Below, in pieces: positions 33,641 to 46,184 of a DNA stretch of 64,000 nucleotides. A program made the position numbers and the translations under genes. Below the pieces are notes generated by a model that saw only the letters and a program-made list of their open reading frames with translations, was not told the DNA's origin and did not search any database. The number at the start of each line of letters is the position of its first letter. Within the stretch, counting starts at the first letter, position 1. Source of the DNA: Saccopteryx bilineata (Eukaryota; Chordata; Mammalia; Chiroptera; Emballonuridae); assembly GCF_036850765.1 (NCBI RefSeq), contig NC_089491.1, forward strand, positions 188,521,520 to 188,585,519, given 5' to 3'.

Positions 33641-35380
33641 TGATTACAATAAATGTTTTAATATGTTCTATTTAGAAATTGTAGACAAATTCTAATGCAA
33701 TCATATCTTTTAGTGTATTAGTGTAGTTACTGCATTATATAAATTATTATATTTTCACAAAGATGATGCCCAAGAAGACATTCTACTTCATTATGTTAAA
33801 CTAAATGTTGAAAATTTTACAATAAGATAAAAACCTAAAATCTTGAATTGCAAAAAAACCTGTAGCTTACAGAGAAATATTAATGTCATATTTGAGATCA
33901 GCACACTCGAGATAGGCAAGAACAAGTGTTTTTGTGGATGCAACAAAAATTTTGTTCCCCAGTGTATAATCTAAGAAGGATAAGCAGAAGGAAAACTTTG
34001 CTGGGAGTAGTGGCTCACTGGCATTATGGAATATCCAGGCCAGAAAGAGAAACTGGTGTAAGTGGTTTGGTTTCATTAAGTTTTTTAGAATTATGATGAG
34101 ATCAGTCCAAGGTAAACAGAACCCAGTGCTACATGAGCCATTCATAATCAAAATCAAATAAACCTATGTATGCAGTACCTTTAATTGAGGCCCACCTTGA
34201 GTTTTACTTCTTACAAGAATTGTTTTTAAATGAGATTAAAACTGGAGTATTAGAACAACTGGGATCTGAGGATTTTTATCTGCATTTCTGGTTAGATCTC
34301 GTTTATTACCTAAAGTGACTGCATTTAACCCAGGGATTCAGTAATAACCAGTGGCTTGTTCTCCACCATATTAGAATAAAGCAACCACCAGGGAGGGCTG
34401 ACCTGTACGTACTGGTAAGTGCATAAATGAATCAAAACCTGGGTGACAGGGAAGGGAATGGGAGAGGGCAGGCTTGGCAAGAGCACTACCAAAAGAAGAA
34501 AATAAGCAGAAGGGACAATAATGCAAATGCTGCCCATGTCATACTTTTGTTGCTGGACAGGTCTACTTATATTCAATAAATAGAAGCTATTTAAAAAGAT
34601 ATATCAAATCCCTGTGACCGTACCCTAGCACATCTGACAGAAGAAGAGTTGGTCAGTTATTTTAAACAGATCATAAATCTACTAAAGCTGCTCGGTTATG
34701 AATGGGGACTGATAAATCCTGGGTCCTGTCTGTGTCAGGGATTCTCAGGACAATCATCAGAGGCTCAAAACTAATCAAAAGGAGCAACACAGTTGAATCA
34801 TCTTTGTTCTGATGAATGGCTTTAGCATACAAAACAAAGAAAAAGTAAAGGACTTGCTCTATTTGTTAAGGAAAAACTCAGAAAAACTGTTATGACATAA
34901 CTTGTCTCTGCCATGCTTATATAACAGCAAACAGCACCCTGGGGGCGCTGGTAAGCACCACTGACCAGATGGAAGTAGAAGAGGACACTGCAGCTCAAGG
35001 CAGGAGACAGAACACATCTCTAATCAAAGATGCCGTAAATGAGATTCATTCCATTTTAAGAGATACAACTAATAAGAATAGCTAAAGTTCTCAGAGAGTA
35101 AAGAGACAGGTCCGTGCTGAGCCAGGTGTTTTGACAGTTCCTGGAAGGAACACAGATGGCAGCCCCTGGGTGATGGGCGGACGAAAAATGCAACCTGCAG
35201 CAGATGAGAGAGCAACAGTGCAGGAGAGCACACAGCTGGTGACCTCTGACTAAGATAGCGGAGCACAGAGGTGTAGACCACAGGCAAGGAGCAGGAAAAG
35301 TGGGCTGAGAAATGCTGTGTCCAGTACTAAGGTCCTCACCTCCCATCTCCCACCTCCTGCCAAGCCCTAGGGGGAGAGGA
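33641..35380. other. Unassigned; the left part may be non-coding tail of the pseudogene
   Basis: 33641-34150 is AT-rich and may be the 3' part of the transposon-like unit. The rest is unique-looking. No exon or named repeat is supported. Confidence 0.35.
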
Positions 35381-35384
35381 AATA

Positions 35385-35757
35385 GACTTCCAGCATAATA
35401 CTGCCATTTGTGACAACAAGGATGGATCTTTAGAATGCTAAATGAAATAAGTCAGGCAGAAAAAGTTAAGAATCATATGATTTCACTCATACGTAGAATA
35501 TAAAACAAAGCAACAAATGAACAAAAAAGAAAAACAAAAACTTACAGACACAGGTAACAGTATGGTGGTTACCAGAGGGAAGGGAAGTGGTGAGGTAGTA
35601 AAGGGTAAAGGGGCCAAATATATGATGAAAGAAGATCTGACTTTGGTTGGTGGGCATACAATGCAATACATAGACAATGTGTTATAAAATTGTATATTTG
35701 AAACCTATATAGTCTTATTAAACAATGTCACCCCAATAAATTTAATTTAAAAAAAGA
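35385..35757 (+). mobile_element. L1 3'-end fragment
   Basis: The ORF2 tail ('ATAAGTCAGGCAGAAAAAG', 'ATATGATTTCACTCATACGT'), a 3'UTR with GTATGGTGGTTACCAGAGGG and the end 'ACAATGTCACCCCAATAAA' followed by an A-rich tail. Intermediate age. Confidence 0.85.
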
Positions 35758-35819
35758 ATTTGAACAATGAACTCCAAGTTTATCCAACTCAATAAAAGTG
35801 AATTATCATAAAGAATTTA

Positions 35820-36700
35820 AGAAAATCACCCAGCATAAAAACAAACAAGAAATTTTAAAACAGAAAGAGAATAACTACTCTTGAGAATATAGAGAAATCA
35901 AGTAACAAAATCTAATTAGTATCTTCAGAGAAATTTGAGAAGAAATTGCAACAATAAAATAAAAGACAAGATGCTATGAAAAAAGCAGTCAGAAACCATG
36001 AAAGCATTCTTGAAATTAAAAATACCAAAACAACAATTCAATAGTAGTGTTAGAAAACTAGTCCAGTAAGATTGCCTGAAATGAAGGAACGCATGAGGTA
36101 AGAGAAAACATGGCAGAAAAAGTAGGCATAAGTAATCACTTTGGAAGGCCCAACAACCGAACAGTGGAAATTCTAGGAAGAAAGAAAAACAGAGAAGTAG
36201 AAATTGATGAGTAAGAAGACAAGAGGATTTATACCCCAAAGCTGAAGAGACACTCAATTCTCAAACTGAGACTTTCACAATTGCTTAGCAAGATCAATTA
36301 ATCTCTCCTCTTCTCCTAAGTCCCTCGCTCTCTCTGTCTCACACTCAGTTGATTTCTCTGTCATCTCTCTGACCCTCTCTTCATCTTCTTATCTCTCCTG
36401 GCACATGCACACACGTATACACCACACACACACACCCAACACACACAACACACACATACACACATCCCTGGGAATTTTTAAAACATTAAAGACAAAGAAG
36501 ATTCTAAAAGTTTTCAAAGACAAAAACAATCTGATCTCCTACAAAAAAAAATTTTTTTTTCAGAGTGGCATCTAGTTTCTCTGGAAATCTTTATGTTTTG
36601 AAAAAATCTCATTTTTAACCTAGAAAATTACATTTAATCTAGTAAACGCAGACTACAGACAGCTTCAGAAAAGCCAAAGCTCTGTTAGCTTTTGTTCCTC
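35820..36700 (+). mobile_element. Old L1 or HAL1 ORF1-like relic (tentative)
   Basis: A-rich coding-like texture with phrases resembling L1/HAL1 ORF1 (AAAGCATTCTTGAAATTAAA; AGGAAGAAAGAAAAACAGAG; AGAGTGGCATCTAGTTTCTC). It is interrupted by a CT-rich and CA-rich simple stretch (about 36310-36468). Weak similarity by eye only. Confidence 0.35.
36410..36468 (+). repeat. Impure (CA)n microsatellite
   Basis: Runs of ACACAC with interruptions (CACACGTATACACCACACAC and similar). Confidence 0.85.
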
Positions 36701-37469
36701 AAACTCTCCCTTGGGAAATTGCTAAGGATGTACCAGCAAAAAAAAAAAGGAAATCAAAGTGCAGAACACATGGATCCATCCCAGGACAAAAATGAAGGGA
36801 GTTCAGAAGAAAAACATGTGGTTGAGAAGGCCAACAGAGAAAGGCACCGTGACACAGAAAGTTGAAGACAATGGCAGGCAATCCTTCCCTCACTCCAGTT
36901 TGAGGCTCCTCCTACCCAAATCACTCAATATTCTCCAAATTCTGAATCTATATTTGAAGTTATATTTTTATATGATTTTGGATTAAGGAAGAAGAAGAAG
37001 AAGGGATAAAAATAAGAATACCACTTCTTTCCATACTATGTAAATCCAGGAAGACAAGCTTTGTGCTGAGTACTCATACACAATGCTAAATGAGGCAAAC
37101 ATCTCAAGATTCTACAACCACCAAGGTGAACAGTAACAGGGAAAAAATAACTAGATTATTCATCCTCATCTTTACTGTCATTTAAATAAGCAAAAAAAAA
37201 AAAAAAGCATATCACAAGGGCCACACTCTTCGGCTGGGTCACATTAGAGTTAGTAGTGGGTTCTGCCTGTAGAGTTGAGCTAGGGCTGACAGCTGAAATT
37301 CCTCTTCCCTTGCTTTGTGTTCTTCAATTGTTTTCCCTGCCAATCTATTCTAATGTAAACTTGACTCAGGGTGAGGAAGTTGGTCTAATCCACCTTCTAA
37401 AACCCATATTCTTCTTTCCATTCCACTACCCCCTTCCAAGACACACACCACTACCACCATTTCGGATGG
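36701..37469. other. Unassigned sequence with a short (GAA)n
   Basis: Contains (GAA)5-6 at about 36989-37004 and a poly(A) run at about 37192-37206. Nothing else recognised. Confidence 0.4.
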
Positions 37470-38040
37470 GCTGTTATTTCTGGTTTACTGCAACAGCTTC
37501 CTAAAAGGTCTCTGTCTCCAAAACTTCTACCCCAGCCCACCCCATTCCTGTCCCTCAACCCACTGTCCAAACTTTAGTCCAACTGGTATTTTAAAAAATG
37601 AAACAGGATCATAGAAATCCTTTGCTTAATACCCTTTAACCATCTTGCTCTAAGGATAAAAGGCAAACTCTTTAACCATGATGACATGGCAAGACCATCT
37701 TCTGTCTTTCTTCTCATCCTTTCCTGATACTCTATATCCCAGGAACATTCATCTTCATTGCCTGGAGTATCCTTTCTTCCACTCCCATTATTTCCACATC
37801 CCTCATACCACACCTAAAACTGTTAGCCCTTCATACTATACTACATCTGAGAAACTTTCCTAGACCCGAACTTGGAGTGAGAGTCCCCTCTTATGTTCTC
37901 CTGAGCTCAGATGACTTTGCCATCACAGTATCTAATCACAATGTGTCATATTGCATATGGGATCTCTTCTATATCGTTCATAGTTGTATCTCAGAGCAGC
38001 TTAACCCATAGTACGTGCTCAATAAATATTTATTAATGCA
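37470..38040 (+). mobile_element. L2 LINE 3' region
   Basis: Typical L2 word order: 'cttaataccctttaaccatcttgctct..aggataaaaggcaaactc', a 'catgatgacatggcaagacc' block, 'cttcattgcctggagtatcc', ending with 'AGTACGTGCTCAATAAATATTTATTAATG'-type L2 3' terminus (in pieces). Ancient and non-coding. Confidence 0.85.
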
Positions 38041-38103
38041 CAACTAGTCATTGTCCAAATAAAGAACAAAAGCCTTGGTTCTCTGGGCCTGGTTCGAGGA
38101 AAC

Positions 38104-38452
38104 TTTTTTTTTTTTTTTAGCTAGAGAGACGAACAAATAGGGACACACAGACAGGAATGGAGAGAGATGAGAAGCATCAATTCTTTGTTGTGGCACCTTA
38201 GTTGTTCACTGATTGCTTTCTCATATGTGCCTGACCAGGGGATCCAGCTGAGCCAGTGACACCTTGCTCAAGCCAGCGACCTTGGGCTCAAGCTAGCAAC
38301 CATGGGGTCATGTCTATGATCTCATGCTCAAACCAGCGACCCCCTGTTTAAGCTGGTGAACCTGCACTTAAACTGCCGACCTTGGGTTTCAAACCTGGTC
38401 CTCTGTGTCCCAGGCCAACGCTCTATCTACTGCACCACCATCTCACCAGTCA
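38104..38452 (-). mobile_element. Short-head tRNA SINE with long body (antisense)
   Basis: Plus-strand poly(T) at 38104-38119 is the tail. The body contains repeated 'AGCCAGCGACC..GGGCTCAAGC' units, and the tRNA head is at the right (AGATAGAGCGTTGGCC read on the minus strand, with the A box). Same family as 63822-64000. The short AAACTTT duplication is at both ends. Confidence 0.88.
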
Positions 38453-39250
38453 AAACTTTCTCCCAGACATTATTAGCCTACTCAGTTGCAATGAAAATAA
38501 GCCAAAAATAGAACAATTTGTTTGCTAAATGCACAGTGAAAATACTGGCATTGTCAATGTACATTTCAATGGTATGTAGAACAAATTGAACTGTGCCTCT
38601 GGAGCCTCTAAGATAGGTCCCAAGGTCATTGAGTGTCATTAAGAAATTGCAGTTAGGCCATGTTCTCTCTTACCATCTCAGCAATTCACCTTTTTTGTCT
38701 TATTGGGTTAAGACACCTGCTTTAATTCTTCTTTGGTAGATGCTATAGTTTTCATAAAATTAAGTAAAATAGTGATGAAAATAATGAAATGGCATTTTGG
38801 TGATGTTAATTAATTGTTCTCATTCTTAACATAGGAATCAACACTTTGCCCACCCTGTTTTCTATCTATTCCTCTCCTCCTGGGTCTTAGAAGAATCAAC
38901 ATTTGACTTCTAATTCCAAGGTTAACCATTTCACGTGTGATCCCAACGTCAATATTTACTGCCTTTCCAGAGGTCTTGTTCCAAAGATACCACCACCACA
39001 TGCCCAACTTCTCTCCACAGGCCACTCTCTCTCACATTTCCAACTAGTTCCAATCCTTCCCACCACACTATAGAAAACAAAATCTCCCCCTGTACCCCTG
39101 TTCCATCTGGCACCCATGGCTCTTTCCTCTATCAGTACATTTTTAGAAACAGTATTCTATTTTGATTGCTTTTACTTCCGCACTTTTCATTCACTTCTCA
39201 ATCTACTAATATATGACTTCCACTCCCACATTTTACTGAAATTGTGCATT
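38453..39250. other. Unassigned, CT-rich towards the right
   Basis: No gene. The part after about 38900 has the CT-rich texture of L2, but I cannot align it confidently. Confidence 0.35.
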
Positions 39251-39700
39251 CAAAACTAGGTCACCAACTGCTTTCTAATTTCCAATCCCCAAAGTATCTA
39301 CATTTTTACTTGTCCTTTCTTCTGTGAGGCAGTTTTGATCATATTCTACTTTGGAAACCCCCTCTTTTCTTGCCCCCTCCACCCTATAGTTCTCTGTCTC
39401 TTACAGGGCCCTTACTTGAGTTACTCCTTACATGTGGGTATAAAGCTCGCCCCTTGACCTTCTCCTTCCTCTGTCCTTCTCTATCCCAGAATCTGGTCAT
39501 CCATTCTCATGGCTTCGCCTCCAATCTGGGGGGTAATGACCTTTATCTTTGACTCAAAGTTCTCTCCTGCCCCAAATCTACCTTTTGTAAATTTTTACAT
39601 AATATTCCCTAAAAATCCCAAACTCAGCATGTGTCAAATAATTGTCCAGCACCACCTCAATCCTACAAAACAGCCCACCCAGCACTCCCTACTGAGTCAT
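39251..39700 (+). mobile_element. L2 LINE ORF relic
   Basis: Recognisable L2 ORF text: CATCCATTCTCATGGCTTCG, 'CAATCTGGGGGGTAATGACC', then AAATCCCAAACTCAGCATGT. Highly diverged. Confidence 0.75.
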
Positions 39701-39739
39701 TGGACCTTATAAGAGAGCCAAATCACCTGAACTGATGAC

Positions 39740-39760
39740 TTCTCTCTCTCTCTCTCTGAC
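39740..39760 (+). repeat. (TC)n simple repeat
   Basis: Run of TCTCTC between the L2 relic and L1-f. Confidence 0.85.
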
Positions 39761-39807
39761 AGGTATAACTTTATCCCTTCTCTGCAAGCTAACTCCTATT
39801 TATCCTT

Positions 39808-42800
39808 CAGAGATCCAAGATGATGGTAGAGTAGGTAGATGTTACACTCACCTCTCCTCAGGACCAAACTGGAATTACAATTAAAATACAAAAATAAATA
39901 GAAACCAGAATAACCACTGTAGACTAGTCAAACAGAAGTCATAGTTAAGGATTTATAGAAGAAGGCACACCCAGACTGGTAGGAAGCACCGACTGAAAAG
40001 AGCTGGCCTAGCTCCCTGGGGAAGCAGCTAGATTCTATAGGGATATCTCAATTGCAAAGGTTCTCCCTGAAGAGTATGGGGTCTCAACTCCATTCCAGAC
40101 TCCCCAGAACAAAGCAATAGAGCTTGGAAAACGTACCCACATAACATTTGGCTATAAAAATCAGAAGAAGTTGTTTTCTAGGGGGAGAGAGAAGTTTGCT
40201 AGAAACAAAGGTACCTTCTTAAAGTGCCATCACACAAAATATCACCCTGGGCTCTGGTAGAGGGAGGGCAAAGCAGACTAGAGTCACATGAGGAGAGACT
40301 GGGGTTTGTGGCTCTGGGGAGAGAGATGAAGGAACAGCTGCCAAGATCCCTATGCTGAGTCCCTCTCCTCACACTACAGACACCACTGTAATTGAGGGGA
40401 GCACGCCCCTCCTTATAGCATCAGCCTGGGGGAATCCAATAGCTGCACCCTATGGATTCCTTATCGCCCCACCCTGCAGAGCTCACACCTGCTGATGAGT
40501 CAGCTCCCAGGCTGGGTGTAGAGGGGCAGGGGTGCAGAAGTCCAGTTATCCTCAGGGGTTATCAGTGACAGAGCTGTGTGGCTCTGAGCAGAAGCAACTT
40601 CTCCCTTCTTCTTCCAAGCCTAACCGACACTCCCCTTCATGGGAGATCTACTAGCCCATCCACCCAATCCCAGGCAGCCCAGCACTGCTGAGCTTGGGCT
40701 CTAGGAAGAATCTGGGACAGATTGAGTTGTGTGGCTCTAGAATGGGGATCATTTTCTCCTCACCTCCCTGACTGGAGCAGAGCCCTCTGTTCACATAGCC
40801 AAATCTTGGTATGGTTGGGCCTAATACTCACTACCCTTACCCTGATGATTTCCTGAGACACTGCCTCCACTACAAAGTACTTCAGGCCCCTTACAGGAGG
40901 CAGGTAGACTTAGTATACACTGGGACTTTTGGTGATTGCCCTCAGACCCAGCACTAGTATAAGACAGAACCTGTATCAATACAGTGAACACCACTCACTC
41001 CTACCTGGTGACTCACCGAGAACCTTCTTCATGCAACTTGAGTATTACCAGAGACTTTCAGTGACTGAGCCTAACAGGCACCCTACAAACAGAGGCAGGT
41101 GAAGGAAGATGCCCTGGGCCTTTTGTAGACCTGCCCCCACACTTGGTGCTGGTAGAGGCCAACCTTGATACACAGGTTGGTCCTTCCTGCACATACTCAG
41201 GCCGAAAAAAGGCAGCCACAAACTAAGGATTGCTCTGTAGCTCCAAACAGGCTGCCCAGGGCCAATCACAGGCAGTGTGTGAAATTTACATGCACCAAAG
41301 TTCCTCCTAAGAGGTCCCATAACAGACATGCCCAGTGACCAGCTTCTGACATCAGAGCAGGATTCAATGAACTTCACAAGCAGCATAGCCAAAAGGAGAT
41401 CTCAGCAGGCACCAGACTGCACTGAGCTGAATTCACTTCATGTGGTCAGCACTTACACAGTAGCTTGCATGCATTGGTTGAGGTAAGCCTCACAATCAGT
41501 CAGCCTGAGGGTCAACGCCACATATGAACTGGCAATAGAAATCAAGACTCAATTACAAAAGGATGGCCCGCATAACCCAAATACAAGACATTGCTGGAAC
41601 ACCCAGCTTAGGTGAGCAGGGAGACTGTGCCACTAAGTCCCGCAGTATACCTACTACATAAGGCCACCCTACCAAGACTGGTAAAAACAGCAGATTTACC
41701 TAATACATAGAAACAAACCCAAAGAGGCAGCCAAAATGGAAAGCCAAAGAAACATGCCCCAAATAAAAGAAAGGAGAAATCTCCAGAGAAAGAGCTATAT
41801 GAAATGAAGGCAAGCAATTTACCAGATATAGGTTCAAAAAAAAAAAGGTTATAAAGGATGCTCAAGGAACTTAGTAAGAAATAGAACAACATGAAAAATA
41901 AGATAGAAACCATAGAAAAGAACCAGTCAGAAATGAAGGAAACAATTTCTGAAATAAAGGAATAAAGAGTAGGTTGGATAAAGGAGAGGATCAAATCAGT
42001 GAATTGGAAGACAAAGTAGCAGAAAACTCCTCATCAGAGCAGCAAAAAATATAAAGAATTTTAAAAAGTAAGTATAGTCCTTTGAAACAACATGAAGCAT
42101 ACAACATATGCATCATAGGGGTAACAGAAGGAATAGAGAGAAAACAAGGGATTGAGAAACTACTAGAAGAAAAGCTGAAAACTTCCCTAACCTAGAAAAG
42201 AAAAAAGACACACAAGTCCAGAAAGCTCAGAGAGTCCAAACAAGATTAACCCAAGACACATCATCATTAAAATGACAAAGGTTGAAGACAAAGAGAGAAT
42301 TCTAAATGCCACAAGAGAAAGACAGTTACTGATAAGGGAGCTCCCATAGGACTGTCACTTGATTTCTCAACAGCAACATTTCAGGCCAGAAGGGATTGGC
42401 ATGAAATATTCAATATAATGAAAAGTTAGGACCTTTAATCAAAACTGCTTAACCCGAAAGGCTATCATTTAAAATCGAAAGAGAAATTGAGAGCTTCCCA
42501 GACAAGAAAAAGCTAAATGAGTTCATTACCACCAAACCAGTATTAAAGAAATGATAGAGAATTTTCTTTAAAAAGAAGAAGAAAGAAGATAAAGATGAAG
42601 AAGTCAGAGGAACATAGTTATAGAGAGTAAAATGGCAATAAATACATACTTATTGGTAATCATTTTAAATATAATTGGCTTAAATGCTCCAATCAAAAGA
42701 TACAGGGTAGCTGAATGGATAGGAAAGCAAGACCCATATATATGCTGTCTATAAGAGACCCACCTCAGAACAAATGATACACACAGATTAAAAGTAAAGG

Positions 42801-42850
42801 GATGAAAAAAGACTTTAAATGCAAATAGCTGAGATAAATACTCCTTCTCA
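39808..42850 (+). mobile_element. L1-f: 5' half of an L1 (5'UTR, ORF1, start of ORF2)
   Basis: Starts with an L1 5' end (AGATCCAAGATGATGGTAGA) and has a ~2-kb 5'UTR. The ORF1 relic is at about 41820-42570 (TTGATTTCTCAACAGCAACA; TTTCAGGCCAGAAGGGATTG) and the ORF2 start is at about 42632 (ATGGCAATAAATACATACTT). It ends about codon 70 of ORF2 at about 42850. The rest of ORF2 and the 3' end are missing, the reverse of usual 5' truncation, so a later deletion is likely. Many stops. Confidence 0.85.
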
Positions 42851-42924
42851 TGTGTCTATCACATACTTCTCTCTTCTTATTGTAATTACTGATTTACCCC
42901 TGCATCCCCACAAAGTCATGGTCT

Positions 42925-43063
42925 ATAGTTGCTTCACTTTAGTTGTTCATTGATTGGTTATCATATGTGCCTTGACCAGACAAGCCCAGGGTTTCCAACC
43001 GGCGACTTCAGCATTCCAGGTTGACACCTGATCCACTGCACCACCACAGGTTAGACCTGACAT
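42925..43063 (-). mobile_element. tRNA SINE fragment (antisense)
   Basis: Reads on the minus strand as CCTGTGGTGGTGCAGTGGAT, then a GTCAACCTGGAATGCTGAAG block and GGTTGGAAACCCTGGGCTTG. Same family as 59942-60158. Truncated, with no clear tail. Confidence 0.85.
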
Positions 43064-43152
43064 GAACTATATATGTAATTGGTGCATCCTGAACACACAG
43101 ACCAGCACCTGGCCCATAACAGGTCCTCAGAAAGGCTATGTTAAATAGCTGA

Positions 43153-43203
43153 ATTGAATAAAGAAATTAAGAAATAAATTGAATAAAGAAATTAAGAAAT
43201 GAA
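43153..43203 (+). repeat. Two-copy 23-bp tandem duplication
   Basis: TTGAATAAAGAAATTAAGAA occurs twice in succession, with ATAAA between the copies. Confidence 0.85.
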
Positions 43204-43227
43204 TCTAATTATCTCTAAGACAATGGT

Positions 43228-43430
43228 CAGTCAGCAATCTGCAGCCCACAGGCTAGCCTTGCTTTATTAAAAAGTTTTATTGGAACACAGGAAGGCTCAT
43301 TCACTTACATAGTATCAGTGGCTGCTTCTGCATGCAACCACAGAGCTGAGTAATTTTAACAGTGGCTGCTTTGCCCATAAAATACTATCTGGCATTTAAT
43401 TTACTCGCCCCTGTTCCACAGTATCTCAGG
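43228..43430. mobile_element. Old hAT (Charlie/MER1-type) DNA-transposon relic
   Basis: Recognisable block 'AAAGTTTTATTGGAACACAG' with GCTCATTCACTTACATAGTA, 'GTGGCTGCTT' and ATACTATCTGGC. This is a mammal-wide non-autonomous hAT. It is diverged, and the exact subfamily is not assigned. Confidence 0.75.
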
Positions 43431-44430
43431 ACATTATGAATTATTCATAATGATAAAAAACTGCTATTATTAACATTTATTTGATAGATATGGATGTAAT
43501 AAATTCCTCTCTTCTTATATACTATACATGGTAGTGAGTTGAGAGATAATAACTACAAACCCTGATAAAGACAGTGAAGAAAACACTCAGGACAACGTGT
43601 TGGGAAGTATCTGGTTGGGAAGGTGTCACTATAGACACACACATCTCCCATCTGCTCCACCTGAATTCTACAATGTGGTCCCTCAATTTAAAAATTATCA
43701 CAATCACAAATCTGGCTCCAACCTACTCATCCTGCTTTGCTTCCAGGACTCCCCTAGAACTCGTCCCTCTTTCCTAAAGAAGCCACACACTTCTAAGTCT
43801 CTGCCATGTTTTTCCTGAATCATGTTTTTCACTGTGGCATTCTGTCCATCTCAAGAATCCTTCCAGGCCCAGCACCCACATCGCCCCCTACATACCCGTA
43901 ACCTTCCTCCTCCTGTGGTAACAGCTTCCAGCAACACTTCACTGCACTTTGCATGGCGCCGGTGCCCGAATGTGTTTACTGAAACAATGAGTGTCACCAG
44001 GCCTCATTGCTTTCTATCACTGAGCTCTGCGAGAGTGGGAAGAGGTGAAGGTCTTACTGCCATCTGAAGGTATCCCAAAAACTTCATGCTAATATCTCAC
44101 AGACAAGAGTATTCTAATACAAATCAAAAGATTCAGAATTATTACATGCTTTGGCACTGAAAAGGCAAAAACTTTAAGGGAAAAATAATGCTCTCACCTT
44201 AGAATTCTAAACTTTAGAAATATTGAGAATATGCTGACATTTTGCTAAATTTCTGACATTATCATGACCAGTCAGACTTTTCAACAAATATTAACTGTGC
44301 TTCTGTTTTAAATTGTTTCAACTGAGAAATACAGCTCTTGGAGATGCATTTTGTGAAACTAATTGTCAATATCTTAAAATTTGATAGGATTCATCCTATC
44401 TTTAAAAAAAATTAGCAAAGAGGGGAGTTC

Positions 44431-44545
44431 ACAAAGTATGTTGAACTCTAAAATAAAATTTATGTTAATAAGCAGAATTCATAATAAAACTGGATGTACG
44501 TTGAGAAAAAGTATCCCAATTTCTCTTAACTGATTGGATTTCTCT
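44431..44545 (+). repeat. Direct repeat pair, copy 1
   Basis: TTGAACTCTAAAATAAAATT, then AGCAGAATTCATAATAAAAC, then TGGATGTACGTTGAGAAAAA and later TTGGATTTCT. The same order is found at 46018-46119. Confidence 0.85.
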
Positions 44546-46017
44546 GGTTATTTATATAATGGAGTATTCTTATCTAGTCTTTAAAAGATTTCTGTACTGA
44601 CACTTTACTCCTCTCAAAAAAATATCATAGTTCTTTTAGACAGCATTGGCTGACACAAAACATCATGCCTTCAGCAACCTGAGTATAATTATCTCCATGA
44701 GTATGAATTACATTCCGATATGATATATGTTGTATAAGTTAGCATATTTCACATAATATTTTAGGCTATAAAAGACATTCCTCTGAAGAAATAACATAAA
44801 ACATATAAAGATCTACTAAAAAGGCAGTACAGAAAGGTACTGCCTTGTTACTTCTCAGACCTGAGGGATCTAACAGCAAATTGTTTATACACATAATCTT
44901 AGGTTTCACTAAAACAGATTTTATGTCCAACCAAGAGAGGTAACAGCCTACTCTATTTTGAGCATCGAAACAGCTCCTGAGTGTTGCATCCAGGCCTGAT
45001 GACAGTAAAACTTCACAGTTTCAGGCCCACCTGTGGAGTCAGAAAACATGGAATACAAAATTCCAGAAATGATATAAGAGGTAAGAAGGCGCTTAGGTTC
45101 AACTATCCTTCAGCACAAACAGTCACATCAAGAGCTGTCAGACTTAAGAGCCTTAGAAAAGTGCATTAATTTATGACAGAAACTCTAGAAGAGTCAGATT
45201 TGTGGGGTAGTATGCAGTCACTGCATGGCCAGTTCTTCTAGGCTGCCCTAACGCCATGATGTACTTACTGGTACTCATAAAGCCAACACAGCAGTAGAGA
45301 CATCAGGAATATTTCCCAAGGTCTAAGTCACAGGTTTACTTGCTTATTAGAGACCTAAGAGTTTTCCTACTTTAGAACTGGAAAAAAAAATGCAATATAT
45401 GCAATTCACATATCAAACCAGGTCTTCAAATGCAGAATACAGGAAATCACTTGAGGTTGGAAAAGTGTAACAGCGTGCAGCCCTAAGGGCGGGTCCCACC
45501 TCCAGTTCCCATTTGCCATTGTGTTGGTGCACAGAGCCTTGAGTGAGCACGTTCCATACAGATAGAATAATCCAAGTGAAAGTGACCGAGAGGCAGACCT
45601 GCTGAGTATGTGATACTGTTAAATACCAAATGCAACCACATACAGGTACATTGTTAAAGCATTCCTAAAATAACAAAAACAAAATAAAACAAAACAAAAA
45701 GAACCCTGAAACAACCACTGCATAAATAGCCTGAAACTAAAAGAATAAACACAAAAGGGAAAGAAAGTTTTTATTAGCTACAACAAACACCATCTGATGT
45801 TAACAATCTTTGATGAATATGTAAGAGAAATGCCACCCATGAAGATTTAATTGCTATGTAAACTGCCATAAACAATTAGAAAACAAAACAAAATATAGGC
45901 AACTAATGTTTTCAGAAATGGTAGAGCAGCTGGCACAGGAATGTGGCCCTCAGAAAAGGACAGCCTCGAGCCCTGCCGTCGCCAGCCGCACTGCACACAG
46001 GTACTTCCTGTGCTGTG

Positions 46018-46119
46018 GCACAATATATTGAACTCTAAAATAAAATTTATTTTATTAAGCAGAATTCATAGCAAAACTGAATGTAAGCTGAAAAAAAATT
46101 AGCAGGTTGGATTTCTAAA
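46018..46119 (+). repeat. Direct repeat pair, copy 2
   Basis: Matches copy 1 in the same orientation (AGCAGAATTCATAGCAAAAC; TGAATGTAAGCTGAAAAAAA; TTGGATTTCT), at about 90% identity over the central part by eye. Family unknown. Confidence 0.85.
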
Positions 46120-46184
46120 AACCTATATTAACTATTAAAGTATAAATATATTAAAAGTAAAATAACGGGGAAAGAGTTACTGGT

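Larger units (their letters stand above)
43431..46180. other. Unassigned AT-rich DNA with a dispersed repeat pair
   Basis: About 2.7 kb. The stretch at about 43680-44060 has L2-like wording (CATCCTGCTTTGCTTCCAGG) but is not secure. No exon. It holds the direct repeat pair at 44431-44545 and 46018-46119. Confidence 0.35.
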
